From assembly GCA_963920575.1 (NCBI GenBank), contig OY986971.1, forward strand, positions 3,100,001-3,164,000: a stretch of DNA of 64,000 nt, given 5' to 3'. A model generated the notes under the pieces. It did no database searches and had not been told where the DNA came from. It saw only the letters and a program-made list of their open reading frames with translations. Source of the DNA: Narthecium ossifragum (taxonomy: Eukaryota; Streptophyta; Magnoliopsida; Dioscoreales; Nartheciaceae). Position numbers and translations under genes: made by a program. This document shows, piece by piece, positions 53,101 through 64,000 of this stretch. Each line of letters begins with the position of its first letter. Position 1 is the stretch's first letter.

Positions 53101-56100
53101 GAAATGTGATCAAAGCATGTGTTTGTATCAAAAGATTTACTTTTGAAGTTAAATGTAACCCAAGTTTCTGTTTTTTTTAGCTTTTACTTTTGATCTATGT
53201 TTAATGTTTATGTTTTCAATCTTATAATCTCGCCATTATCTTTTTGGGCAAGTGTGTTTTATCTGCAAAATTTATGGTGATAGGAACTGAAAGTTCTGGT
53301 ATTCAACTAATGGAGGCAGAAGTTGCTCTATATTGGAAAACTATGTGCCGCCATTTGCAAACGGAAGCTCAAGTAAGCACAAAAGTTTTGCTCCAATTCA
53401 TACTTCTCTTATCCTGATTTATCTGTAGTCTCGAGTAGGTGTTACTAAAATGTAGAAATTATGTCCTAAGAGGTGTGGAGTCTCTGTGCTCATTTTTCAC
53501 CGTTATTTTAGCTTCTAAATGCGTCTACTGATATGTATACAATCTTAGTGGCACGTCATTTACTTTCTCGTATGAACACTAAGGTCTATAGTAATTATTA
53601 ATTATGGCTAGCATTACACTTTCTACACATTCTGCTGTCAAATTGCCATATTTGAAACATACGGTTGCTTCATTCTCGAGATATTTCGCTGAAAGGTTTC
53701 TTCCCTGGACATGAACATTTCTGAATACATGGAGAAGATTTGGGAAACCGAAAGGATTAGGAGACAAATATTGTATGATTGGAATTTCTAACGTGAATGG
53801 TTAACTGTTCCAAACTATGCTGGAAGTTGCGAATCATACATATGAAAATGGATGTTCAGTGGCAATGTTCTGCACTCTGAACATGGAGTTTTGTATCCTA
53901 TCTTGTATTGGGACAGCTATACTTCTTTATGTTTTGTTTTGATGCTGCCGTGTGTCTCAACTTGTGTTATGATCATATGGCCCTTTTGTGTAACTTGCGC
54001 TGTAACTTATCTCATGAAGTTTTTCATTCCTTTTCCCTTTATTTTGTTTTTCTTCCTCTCTAATATCTTAATTTACTATTGACCGTCATGCAGGCTAAAG
54101 GTTCAGATGCTGCGACTACTACCGGCACCGAAGCGGCAGTATATGCCTCGGAAGCTTCGGCCAAAAATGACCTTCTTGATGGAGTCTTGCCTGTTACAAT
54201 TTCTGACTACATTGAATTGGTACAAGCACATATCTCTGCAGGTCAGTCTAACATCCCAGCGTTAGGAATGGCATAGATTAATAAGATATTGATGGATGTG
54301 ACATTGTTTTCGTGTTTAGTTGTCTCAAGTGTAAACATGCCAGGTAGTTAACAGATAGGTTCATAATGTTACCGGGTAACTGGAACTTATCTCTTCTCAG
54401 GACCAAACTATCGCTTTGCATCAAGGCAGCTGCTGCTACTGGGTGCAATGCTCGATTTCTCAGATTCGATGAACAGGAAGGTTGCCAGTGCCTTTGTGGG
54501 GGAACTTTTGCTTAGGCCACTTGACTACGAACTTGATGATGATGGAAACAAGGTTCTCATAGGTGATGGTCTGAGTCTTGGTGGAGATAGGGACTGGGCC
54601 ATGGCAGTGGCAGAATTGGCGAAGAAAGTGCATGCTTCTTCAGGAGAATTTGAAACTGTTTTCAGTGATATAGTTGAGAAGCTTGCTCATCCTTGCCGTG
54701 AGAGAACAGCTGATTTAATGGAATGGATGCATTGCCTTGCGGTGACCGCTCTAATGTTGGAAAACATTGAATCACTCTGGTCCCTCCAAGGGAAAGCAAT
54801 TGAACCATATGAACTATTACAATCTTTATTGCTTCCAGGGGTTAGTGTACCTATTACTCTTTAGGGCCCTTTACGTTTCTGTTGGCTTCTGTCCTACCTA
54901 CATTAGACATCTTTTTCCCATGTATTATCTGATACAGGCAAAGCAGATTCATGTAGATGTGCAGAGGGTTGCTACTAGATGCCTTTGCCTTTTTGGCTTG
55001 TCAGAAAGGAGACCAAGTGAAGAACTTGTAAAGCAGTTGCGGCTTTCCTTCATCTTTGGCGCTTCCCCAGTTCGTGTAATGGCTGCTAAGTCATTAATAG
55101 ACCTACTAACATGGCATGGTCCTAAGGAAGTTGACAAGGCCATTGGAATAGACCAAGAACTGCCAGATAATGATAAAAATGGTTTTAATGAAGTGAATTT
55201 ATCGACTCTGGAGGAGGATGTAAGCATTCCGCTGCTTGACCTCTTATATTCTGGAATTAATAGAGATGACCAGGGTGACACTAATGAATCTGATGATCAT
55301 GGTCATGGTCATGAAACTGTTCAAGCTATTCTTGGGGAGGGATTTGCAAAGATTCTTCTTCTGAGTGAGAACTATTCAAGCATATCTACTTCTTTGCTTC
55401 CTTTAATCTTACAAAAGCTCATAATTATGTACTTCAACAATGAAACCAAGGAACTGCAAAGGTGATTTTCCCTCCTAAAGTTTGTTCATATTCGTAGCTT
55501 GTGTATTATCAATAGTTGATTAATTATTTTGGTCTGGCGTTTTTAGGTTAAAGCAATGTCTTTCTGTGTTCTTTGAGCACTATCCTGCCCTTTCATACAG
55601 TCATAAGGTAAGTTCTTAAGCTGATACTGCTGGGCCAAGCTGAACTTTTTGGTACTGACTCGCCTTTCTTTATGTACTAAGTAATTATGTTAGTTCTTTC
55701 CTGCAGAATTGCATCTCCAGAGCATTCATTCCAGTCATGCAGTCTATGTGGCCAGGTATCTCTGGTAATCCAGGAGGTTCTCCAGTTATTGTGTCTAAAT
55801 TGCGAAAGCGTGCAGTTCAAGCTTCACGTTTTATGCTGCAAATGATACAAACTTCTCTGTTCTCGAAAGATCAAGAGGATGGCGTATCTAAAGAGAAGAA
55901 CCTTGAAAATGATTCTGGCTCATTGCAGTCATCACCTGACTATGATTGCGGGGAGGAGGGCCTTGCCATACGAATTGCTGCAGAGGTAAACTCGGTGATA
56001 CCTTGTGATCTATGATTCGAGTAAGGTGGAAAGTAGGGTTCTTGGAGCACCATAACTATGTATGTTTTGTATTGGTAATTTGAAGAGTGCAGTTTTGATT

Positions 56101-56901
56101 TGTCCTGCTTAACTTTCAGAGTTCATGGGCAACCAAGCATTGTTGAAAAAGCTTCTGAGATCTTGTTTGTGTGTTCAGGTGACATGCTGCCCTGAGAAGA
56201 AGACCCCCGCTGGCAAGTCATACATCTTGGCATTGTGTAGAATAGCTGTTTTGCTGCTATTCCGACCATCAGAACAACAAGCGATAAGATGCATGAGGGG
56301 CCTGTTAAATGGTATAATTTCATTGGTATCAGCTGACAAGGAACTTATCAAAGAACTAAGTCGGATGGCAGCACGCCTTAAATCACTTGACAAACAACCT
56401 GATCAAGAACTGTCACAAGAGCAAGCTACGATAATTTTTGGTACGTTATGCATTAACTTCGTGTTTCCTCTTTGTTTCCAAGTACAAAAACTCAACTGAT
56501 ACAACCTTTTCAGTAACTACCTCACATTGTGCAATCACAAAGTACCTTATCACAACTTGCTTTACCTTGTATCAAATGCTGTGATCCCAGGGAAACTAGA
56601 CTTGCCTAGCAACCTCAAGTTGGATGTGCCAACGACGCTGCCACCAACACCGGCGCCACGCTCAACCAGAAATGCTCCACCGCGGCGAAAAGTGAGACAT
56701 GAATCTTCTACCGATGATGAGGATGCTTCACCCGTTGCTGCTGTTCCTCCTACTCCTAGTTTAGTCAGCGGACGGTCGCAAAGAGCCAGTAAGACAGTGG
56801 CAATTAGCAAGATGAGAACTGAAACTAACATTGCGTATTCCGATGCTGATGAGGAAGGAGAGTCTGATGTCACCTCAGAAGAGAGTTCAGATGAATTCTG
56901 A
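50134..56901 (+). CDS. CAP-G: condensin complex subunit 3 (CAP-G), 12 exons, complete
   Basis: Exons: 50134-50517, 51163-51366, 51443-51588, 51673-51938, 53284-53372, 54094-54241, 54401-54840, 54938-55461, 55547-55607, 55707-55985, 56179-56440, 56591-56901; 3114 nt, 1037 residues, all GT-AG and in frame, close to the usual plant length. HEAT-type helices run through most of it: DKVPAIRGFAVRALSRFAND, NESVRKAAYCVLASKFPLQS, SDRSPSVTKECLKMLKEEWI. The conserved middle (DYIELVQAHISAGPNYRFAS) and the HEAT part VQRVATRCLCLFGL follow. The C terminus is disordered, with basic and then acidic serine-rich segments (ESSTDDEDAS, SDVTSEESSDEF) likely to be phosphorylated. CAP-G with CAP-D2 and CAP-H forms the non-SMC part of condensin I, which compacts mitotic chromosomes. 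The ATG at 50134 gives MGETFDSEK; an in-frame ATG at 50059 is less likely. Exon 1 is very GC-rich. A retrotransposon LTR ends 225 bp upstream of the ATG. Confidence 0.95.
51939..53283 (+). other. large CAP-G intron 4 with possible MITE remnant
   Basis: 1345 bp without coding potential. Between about 52380 and 52615 GATGCA/TGCATC words recur and the segment is flanked by TTTGGTTTG- and CAACCAAAT-like ends, suggestive of a small decayed MITE. I could not define a target duplication. Confidence 0.35.
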
Positions 56902-57240
56902 TTGAAAATAGTTGAAGCTTGTAATTTTGATGTATCCTATGTACAAGGCAGTTGCTAGACAACCCTGATTGAAGAATCCTGGAAATGAGTTAAAATAGTT
57001 ACACTATTTTATATGCAGAATAAGTTCAAATTCATCTCTCATCAACTCAATAGTAAAATAATAATACAACCTCTTGTGACAGTTGCTAGACAACCCTGAT
57101 TAAAGAAAAAGCAAACTAAAAAATAATAGTTAAGGTGGTCTTGATCTCAACCGTTAGATCGACATCCAACGGTTGATATACATCACTGCAGGGCCAGCAG
57201 TTGATGAGCTATTATAGATTTGGATCCGACGCTCTTCTGA
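56902..57240. other. CAP-G 3' flank and ALY promoter region
   Basis: Holds the CAP-G 3' untranslated region and the putative promoter of the ALY gene on the same strand. CCCTGATT with its GTTGCTAGACAA context is repeated at about 56950 and 57085. The only regulatory-looking site is the inverted AACCGTT pair at 57148-57175. Confidence 0.5.
57148..57175. promoter_or_regulatory. inverted pair of MSA/MYB-like sites
   Basis: CAACCGTT (57148-57155) and AACGGTTG (57168-57175) form an inverted repeat around a 12-bp spacer. Each arm carries the AACGG core and matches 10 of 11 positions of the MSA consensus on its own strand. It could serve the downstream ALY gene. Confidence 0.4.
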
Positions 57241-57490
57241 TTGGATCCAGTTCTAATCTCAGACTCAGCCGCTCCTCATCACTATACCCTCTCTCATTCC
57301 TCGCGACTCACGCGGACCGCCGTCTCCTTTGTCTCTCGATCTCCTCGTCCTTCCCCTCAGCTCTCTCAGTCATCTCTTCCCCCAGACGGCCTCCGCGCCG
57401 TGCGCGGCGGTTGGCTCGGTCCACCCCTTTCTCCTCTCCTTTCCTCGTCGATCTGGTCGTCCTTTTCATTCTCGAGGCCCGTCGCCGGCG

Positions 57491-60400
57491 GTAATCTGGT
57501 GAAGTACGCCCCTGCTCTTCTTGCTTTCTCTTTGTTTGGTTTGTTCTCGAGTTAATTCTTGCTCTTAAACTATATTTTGGACTTCTAACCTGTTATTTTC
57601 TTTGATGTTAGGGTTTTTGGTCAACTTGTCCTCTTGAAATTTCTTTGAAGTGAATATTGCTATTTTTGGCTTTGATCTCCAGTTTTTTCCCTTTTGAACC
57701 ATTACTTATCATTTCGTTCCTTTCTTCACATGATTTAATTGCTTGAATCGTAGGTTAGGTTTACTTGCCTAGGTCTTAGGGTTTATTTGCATTGATTTTA
57801 GGTTTGCGGTGTTCTGTGATTTGTGCGATGGTAACACATCTGGATTTCAAACCAGTTCTTGTCAAACTATTTTGTCTGGTTCCGCTAGCACTTAATGTCA
57901 AAGGATTTCATTTTAGTGGAAAGTAGTGCTCGGACACTATATACTAGACCTAATCCCAGAATAGGAACTTTGTATAAGTGAGTTTTTTTTTGAAGTAGAT
58001 TATTAATTGAGGTGGATTGGCCGTACAAAGATGCAGTCATCGATTCTCCCGATAGGCCACTGTTTACGCTTATGTCGAATCACAATAAAATAACTTAAGA
58101 AAATGGAATTACAATTTGAATTTGACCTCCTCTTTGCAGGAGGTCAATCAAAAAAGAAATAGCTTGATCATGTGCATATATTGATGGATTTCTTTTGACC
58201 TGCTCAGACCTTGAAACACCAAGTGCTTCTAATTTCGTAGTTGTAGTCGTCTCATTGTAGTGAAAAGTAGTGCTTGGGCACTATATACTAGACCTAATCC
58301 CAGAAGAGGAACTTTGCATAACTGGGAATGTTTTTGAAGTAGATTGTTAATTGAGGTGGATTGGCTGTAGATAGCTTCATCATATGCATATATTGATGGA
58401 TTTCTTTTAACCTGCTCAGACCTTGAAACACCAAGTGCTTCTAATTTCGTAGTTGTAGTTGTCTCTTTTGTCTTTAATCTCCTTAAGAGAGTACCCTGCT
58501 TTTTTTTGTCTTTTTTTTTCTTAACCAAATATCGCTGCTATGAGAAGCACATACAAAGTCCTTTATGATGCATTACAATATTCTATCGAACCTCGTAATG
58601 AAAGGAAAAAAAAACATTAAATGAAAAACAAACGCAAATGGAAGGATGTGAATTTAAAAGCTTGTTGCTTATATATATGACTAGACACAATTGCTTGGTA
58701 GTTGATGGAAAAGCCATTTTCTAGTTGATTGGAGATTCTTTATTTTTTAGGTGTATGACAAATGTAAATTTTGTTTTCGAAAAATTGAAATAAGACATCT
58801 CTTGTTTCCCATAACTCTTTGGATGAAAGGAAAGCCAAACCATGAAGTATCCCGCTTTGTTCAGAAGAATGACTTTAAATTGTGACTTCCTTTTGAGCCT
58901 ATTTTCGTTTACAGTTTTAAGAAGAAAATAGCAATATATTTTGATGGAAGTGAACTTCGTTTTCCTGGAACTTCTTTTGTAATTTTTTTGATGACATTCA
59001 TTATTCCCTCCACATTCAAAATCTGGAGTAGTGAACTTGCATGAATATCTAGAAGTAATTTTTTTGGCTGTTTTCCTTTGTAGTTTTAAGATGAAAATAA
59101 TTATATTTTTTTCGATGGAAATGAACTTCATTTTCCATTAACTTCTTTTGTAATTTTCTTATGAACTTCTTTATTCCCTCCACATTCATAATCTGGAGTA
59201 GTCAACTTTCATGAATAAACAGAAGTTGAGTTTTTGGCTGTGGGTCAATGCCATATGCAACCTAACTCTGATTGTGTACCTAGTGTTGAATTCTTCATCA
59301 ATGCTTTTTAATTCTAGCTTAGCGCCTCTAAACTTGACCTTTGCCTTGACAGACATCGACCAATTGATGTCGTGATAGTGTACTTAGACTTGAATTCTTT
59401 TTCTTTAGTAGATATGCTTCGATCCTAGTTAACAATCTCTAAACTTGATCCGCCTTGCAAATCTCCAACAATTGGTGCTGCAATAGTGTATTTAACTTTG
59501 TATTCATTTGATAAGTTTTGATTTGAATCCTAGTTTAGGGTCTCTAGGAAAAACTTCATCACGGCTTGAACAGATGTGAAGGAACTAGTGCTAAAAACAC
59601 GAGGCAAGTGCGTGCACATGTCAAGCATGTATTCAATAATGATTTTGCGGGAAATCCCTAGATTGGACCCCAAACTCATGAGGTGCTATGGTGCTACCTC
59701 CCTTTTTTATGTGCTGAGAATGTACTTTGTCTTTATATCAAAATTGTGCTTCGGAGACATTTTAGTGCATGTTTGTTTCAGTATGGAATGGGCAGACATC
59801 ATGATAACATCATCCATGAGAGACTTTTGTAGCACAAAAACCTGCATCAGGAGTTCCTTGCATAACCACATGCATGTCATCAAACATAGCCCTAAATAAA
59901 CTCCATATTTTACAATACATTGGAGTCGCTTTCCATACAACCAACCAAGGAGATGGTTTGGGTTCTCGATTGGGAAGCACGATATGCGGTATCCTGCAGT
60001 CATATAATATAAGCTGTTCAAACCCTTAAAGAAACTTTTTGATACTCGCCTTGTAACTCAATGCAAAGCCAGACCCAAATAGCTGTATTTAGGCTTGTCA
60101 TTATGGAAGTTATATGCACTTTCTGAGTGAGATGCTTTGGTGGGTAAAGGCTGTGTTAAAGAAAAGTCTGTAACTGGAGTGGTTGGAAATAGAGAAATCA
60201 TTGGAAGGCAAAATAAAGTTCAATGATGCCTAAGCTTTATTTGCACGTCATTTGGACCTTGAGCTGAAGCTCCCATTTTACTTGTCTTGATGTGACGTTT
60301 TAAAGGTCTCATTTGTAGCAAGTCCAGGTCTTTAGATGCTTAGAACATATTTTGAACAGCAAATATTTATGTGTTATTCTTTTCATTCTCATTTACTCTT

Positions 60401-60531
60401 ATCTGACATTTTCAATACTGTATGTTTTAGTTATTAATTCCGATCTTGGCAAAATTATTCTGTTTTATATTTGTTTCCATTGTTGGTGAGTACCATGGAG
60501 AATAAATCCTAATGAGCTCTCAATATTGCAG
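57491..60531 (+). other. probable 3-kb 5'-UTR intron of the ALY gene, with two tandem duplications
   Basis: A GC-rich transcribed-looking leader (about 57241-57490) ends at GGCG|GTAATC, and an acceptor ATTGCAG at 60525-60531 precedes the ATG exon. Inside, 57917-58257 is repeated as 58258-58466, the second copy lacking about 130 bp, and 58896-59068 is repeated as 59069-59241. No other coding sequence was found. The intron call is inference from splice signals. Confidence 0.5.
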
Positions 60532-60581
60532 GTTGTTGTGACTCTTTCTGGTCATTTTGAAACGCATTATCAGCTAGTCAA

Positions 60582-63176
60582 ATGGTGACATCTTTGGATA
60601 TGTCCTTGGATGATATAATAAAGAACAAAGGTGCTAGTGGGAGAGGGAGAGCTAGAGGACGAGGGCGTGGACGCGGTTGGGGCCGTGGGCAAGGTGGTGC
60701 TTCTCGTGGAGGGGCAATTGGCATGCCTCGTCAAGGGCCCCTCAGGGTTAATAGTCGGCCAAACCCTTATAAGATTGCCAAGGCAAGCCCGTAACTATGA
60801 TGTCTTTCGTATGTCTTCAAGAGTCTGAATTATTGTAGAAACCTATGCATGAAGAGGAGGAGCTCTATGCATTTTGTAACTGGGGAGGCTCAGATTGAAG
60901 CCCCCATGTAGCTGGTCTGGCCTTTTGGTGTATCTCATCTTCCTTGCCTATTTCCAAGAGATGCTCTTGCTTAATGTGGAATATCTACAGTGCGGGGCTT
61001 CATTTGTTATTTCATGGGATCTATTTGCTGAGGAGCTTCCTGGGTCATATATCAGAAGTGATATCGGAACTGGAGCTCTCGTACATAGCTTGTCATCAAC
61101 ATATATATGAAGGGCGGAATTCTCTACTTCCATTTCTTGTCTGTTTGCTTTATTAGCAATCTGGTACAGGTTTAACTATTTGGTCCTTTTGAAGTATTAA
61201 TACTACAATTATTTGGTCCTGCAAAAGAATCAATATTAGATTTCTCATATGGAAAAAAAAAGATGCCTGTTAGTGCCTACTGGACCTATTTAGGTTTTGA
61301 TTAGTTTTAATTACTCAGTTGTTTTTGTTGTTGCGCTGAATTTCTCGCCTCTATTTCTCAATGCAGTTAGTTCCTATGTTTTGTCTGTAGACTGACTCGT
61401 TTCTTCTCCAAATGTGCATGTCTTTTTCTTGCATATTGTCATCAGTCTTTCAGCAGAGTCAAGGATTTGATATGGCAGCATGATATGTTTAATGATAGCA
61501 TGGTAGCTGCTGGTCTACCAGGAATTGAGATGGGTACAAAGTTGTACATTTCCAACTTGGATTATGGAGTCTCCAATGAGGATATGAGGGTAGGTTAGCT
61601 GGGCCTTTAAAATGTTTAGTTGTCAGAGATTTTGCTTCACCTAATTGTTTTGAACTGCCTCTTAGATATTGTCTATATTGCATTTAGGAGCTGTTTTCTG
61701 AGGTTGGCGACCTTAAGCGGTGTGCAGTTCATTACGACAGAAATGGCCGCCCATCTGTGAGTTTATTTCTGACCATAGCTCATGTTCCTACTTTACCCTA
61801 TCTGTTCAATAGTATACAAATATATAGTACACTGGATAGGTGAACGATGTAGTACAGCAAGATTACAGTCTCAAGGAAATCTATTACTCTGGGATTAGAA
61901 ATTAATATCTAGTTCTTATAATGAGGATTATGGGTTTGTGAATATTCATCAGATTCTCCCATATAAGTGCAATCACTTGAACAAAATCGGCATTTCATTT
62001 TGAAACTCAGGGATAGTAGATTCCTCCAAATGCTAGTCATAATGGCATGTGATTAGGCAGTGTTTGTTCATCTGAACTGAATGACAGTGCAAGCCAAACT
62101 CTTTTGGACCAAAAGCGGTTAGGCAGTCCTTAGTCATGTGGACTAGATGGTCCAGTTCTTGTTATTCAGAAATATGTTAGGAAATGTTTGGTCACATGGA
62201 CTGGATGGTTTAATTTCAATTATTTTGAACTGCTTAGGCAGTCTTTGGTCATGTGACTGGACGTTCTAATGTTAATTATTGAACAGCCGGCTGTTTTGAT
62301 GATTAGATGTTGCTTTTTCGCTATTTTTGTAACTTCTTAGATTTCTTGCTTGCAGTTAGTGAAATTCATGAAGACTTGCTATTTGTCCTTTTGTAAGCCT
62401 TATGAGCTTGTTCTTGTATATGCATTTTAGCTATTGTCAATTTGATTTGTGCTCATAATTTGAAACTTTCAATTTCTTGCCAGGGTTCTGCGGAAGTGGT
62501 GTTTACAAGAAGAAGTGATGCCCTGGCTGCTTTAAAACGCTATGATAATGTTCAGCTTGATGGAAAAGCAATGAAGATAGAGGTGATAGGGACTAACCTG
62601 GGCTTGCCTCTTGCTCGTGTGAATGTTGTTGGGGCAGTAAATGGAAGAGGAAGGAGGACAGTTGTGATGAGGTATTTGTTATCCGCTATGAATGCTGTAA
62701 CTTTATCCCCCCCTCTTTTTTGATGGGTCGTTTTAGGAATCTCAAATTTGTGTTTATGTACGAGTATGTGTTGTTGCGCATCTATTATGAACTTTTTGAG
62801 TGCATGCGGTATATTAGCCAATTAATTTTCGTTCATCAAGTTAGTTTTTCTTATTCTTTTATGTTGGTTTTGCATATCAAACTAGATATTGGAAGGAAAA
62901 ATTAATCATCATGACGCAAAGTTATTTTTTTATAACCTTATTCTTGTTGTATTTGATAAAGGATGGTGCAGATGGAGTTACATTTTAGTGCTCTCCTTTT
63001 GTTTCTCACTTTGAAATGTATTGTCCTGCATGCGATAGCTTTGTTTTTCTTCCTTTCCTGCATGAAAAAATTTGTTCCATATAACCATAGGTTGTAAGTT
63101 GCATACTTATTCTTTATGGTTTCTCCAGGCCGGAACTGAATGGTCGGGGCTCAAGTTCCTTAAATCGCATGCCAGG
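60582..63176 (+). CDS. ALY: ALY/REF-type mRNA export adaptor (THO complex subunit 4), 3' end outside the window
   Basis: Exons 60582-60782, 61446-61589, 61688-61756, 62484-62671 and 63129-63176; the last is followed by a donor, so more exons lie beyond the window. The protein starts with LDMSLDDIIKNK, the conserved N-terminal UAP56-binding motif, then an RG-rich stretch (GRARGRGRGRGWGRG) that binds RNA, then one RRM at about residues 100-170 with RNP2 LYISNL and RNP1 GSAEVVF, then an R-rich C-terminal part (NGRGRRTVV). ALY adaptors join TREX to spliced mRNA in the nucleus and hand it to the export receptor. The first coding intron uses a GC donor at 60783. The distal UAP56-binding C terminus is not seen. 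Confidence 0.92.
60783..61445 (+). other. GC-AG intron in the ALY gene
   Basis: The conserved junction (NPYKIAK to SFSRVKDLIW) requires donor AAG|GCAAGC and acceptor CAG at 61443-61445. Using the nearby GT (60791) would shift the frame and meet a stop within a dozen codons. Confidence 0.75.
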
Positions 63177-64000
63177 GTGAGATTTTGAAACCTATTTTGT
63201 GTGATTACTTTATCATTGTTCTATTGTATAATTTTTTGAAACTCGCATATGCTATTAAATAGCTTTGTTCCTCGATGTCCTGTAATGGTAGTTACATAGA
63301 CATCTTGTTATATACTTTTTGGACAGATTTGTTTTCCATATATGTTTCCCTTGAACGAAAAATACCTAGTCCTGTTGTTTCTAAAGCTTCTTTTGTGGGT
63401 ATGAAACTGCAGTCTCTTGTGAACTTGTGTTGGCCAACTCTTTTATGAGTTTGTATCCTTCTATCTGAAAGAAATAAGATAATTTCTAAAATTTGCTCTC
63501 TGCATAATTTTTTCCTGTCTTATGGTTGATCTTGTGTGTACTTGTGAGTATTCTGCTGTTATTTGGAGTGCATTGCTTTGATCTGCTAAGGAGTTGTCAA
63601 AATTGTTTTTTGGTCTTCTTCCTGCATGGCAGTAGAATGACAGCTGTGAATTTCCCTGGCCTTGTGAATCGGCTTTATGTACCTCTGATGGTCATTTCTG
63701 TTTGCAACCTACTTCGTAGCGATTCTTACATATTGAACTAGTTATTCCTCTTTTTGTTCCTGATTGGTGCCTTCAGGTTCATTCTACAGTGCAACCACCT
63801 CATCATATGCTACTTTTAGGTGCTTGACCTTTGCCCAACAATTTGAATGGCCCAACATCATAGTTCTTAATCACCACTTTAAAAAGTTGAGTTTTGATAG
63901 AAGGCGCCAAATACTTAAGTGGTGTAGCTGCTTGAATGAGTAATTTTTGTTGTATGTGCATGTATATGGGTTCTATAATGTCTTTGTCTGCCTTGGTAAA
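63177..64000 (+). other. ALY intron continuing out of the window
   Basis: T-rich intronic sequence after the exon ending 63176. I could not identify the C-terminal ALY exon (EELDADLEKY-like) here. Short frames such as 63526-63741 look random. Confidence 0.5.

Noticed and set aside
54949..55281. 110-codon minus-strand frame opposite CAP-G exon 8
   Set aside because: It mirrors a strongly supported CAP-G exon and has no independent homology.

Overview
This 64-kb window comes from a flowering-plant nuclear genome. The evidence is intron-rich genes of clear plant families (SPLAYED-type chromatin remodeller, PLS-class PPR protein, Rubisco-LSMT-like SET protein, condensin CAP-G, ALY/THO4) and abundant plant-type transposable elements. 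GC-rich first exons in an AT-rich background (SET gene, CAP-G) suggest a monocot, perhaps a non-grass commelinid; that placement is inference.

Layout. 1-2840: no recognised exons; a miniature LTR retrotransposon (TRIM) at 1260-2136 with a 5-bp target duplication. 2841-8581 (+): 14 exons of a SYD-like SNF2 ATPase, ending before the helicase-C half. 8798-13450: a whole but broken hAT transposon (8-bp target duplication, transposase on -), then scraps of an older hAT. 15873-16072: a 200-N assembly gap, which may hold the missing SYD exons. 17076-17434: a Tourist-like MITE. 18600-22282: degraded LINE pieces in both orientations. 23147-24919 (-): a PPR gene with one in-frame stop. 25678-26647: a 20-bp minisatellite. 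27112-27525 (+): three exons of a DDR4-like DDT-domain gene, a fragment. 30020-30226 (+): a possible small-protein gene. 30739-34682 (-): complete SET-domain methyltransferase gene. 35172-49903: a 14.7-kb Tat-type Ty3/Gypsy retrotransposon on the - strand, with 1.25-kb LTRs differing by about 11 substitutions and one 18-bp indel, and a CTATG target duplication. 50134-56901 (+): complete condensin CAP-G gene. 57241-63176 onward (+): ALY/THO4 mRNA-export factor gene, running out of the window.

The retrotransposon is the most interesting object. It separates two divergently transcribed genes (SET and CAP-G) that would otherwise be about 0.7 kb apart. It carries a five-exon spliced gene antisense to gag-pol, encoding a plant-mobile-domain/coiled-coil protein. 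It is also saturated with one short word, TGGNCGAT, on either strand: I count 64 copies in 14.7 kb (13 and 10 in the two LTR U3 regions, 41 internal), where about two are expected by chance, and only one elsewhere in the window. A family-specific cis motif plus an accessory antisense protein resembles in outline the motif/anti-silencing-factor pairs of VANDAL transposons. That functional reading is a hypothesis; the motif density is directly countable.

The host genes are unlinked housekeeping functions: chromatin remodelling, organelle RNA processing, protein lysine methylation, chromosome condensation and mRNA export. Nothing suggests a co-regulated cluster, though a consensus M-phase (MSA) element lies just upstream of the CAP-G start.
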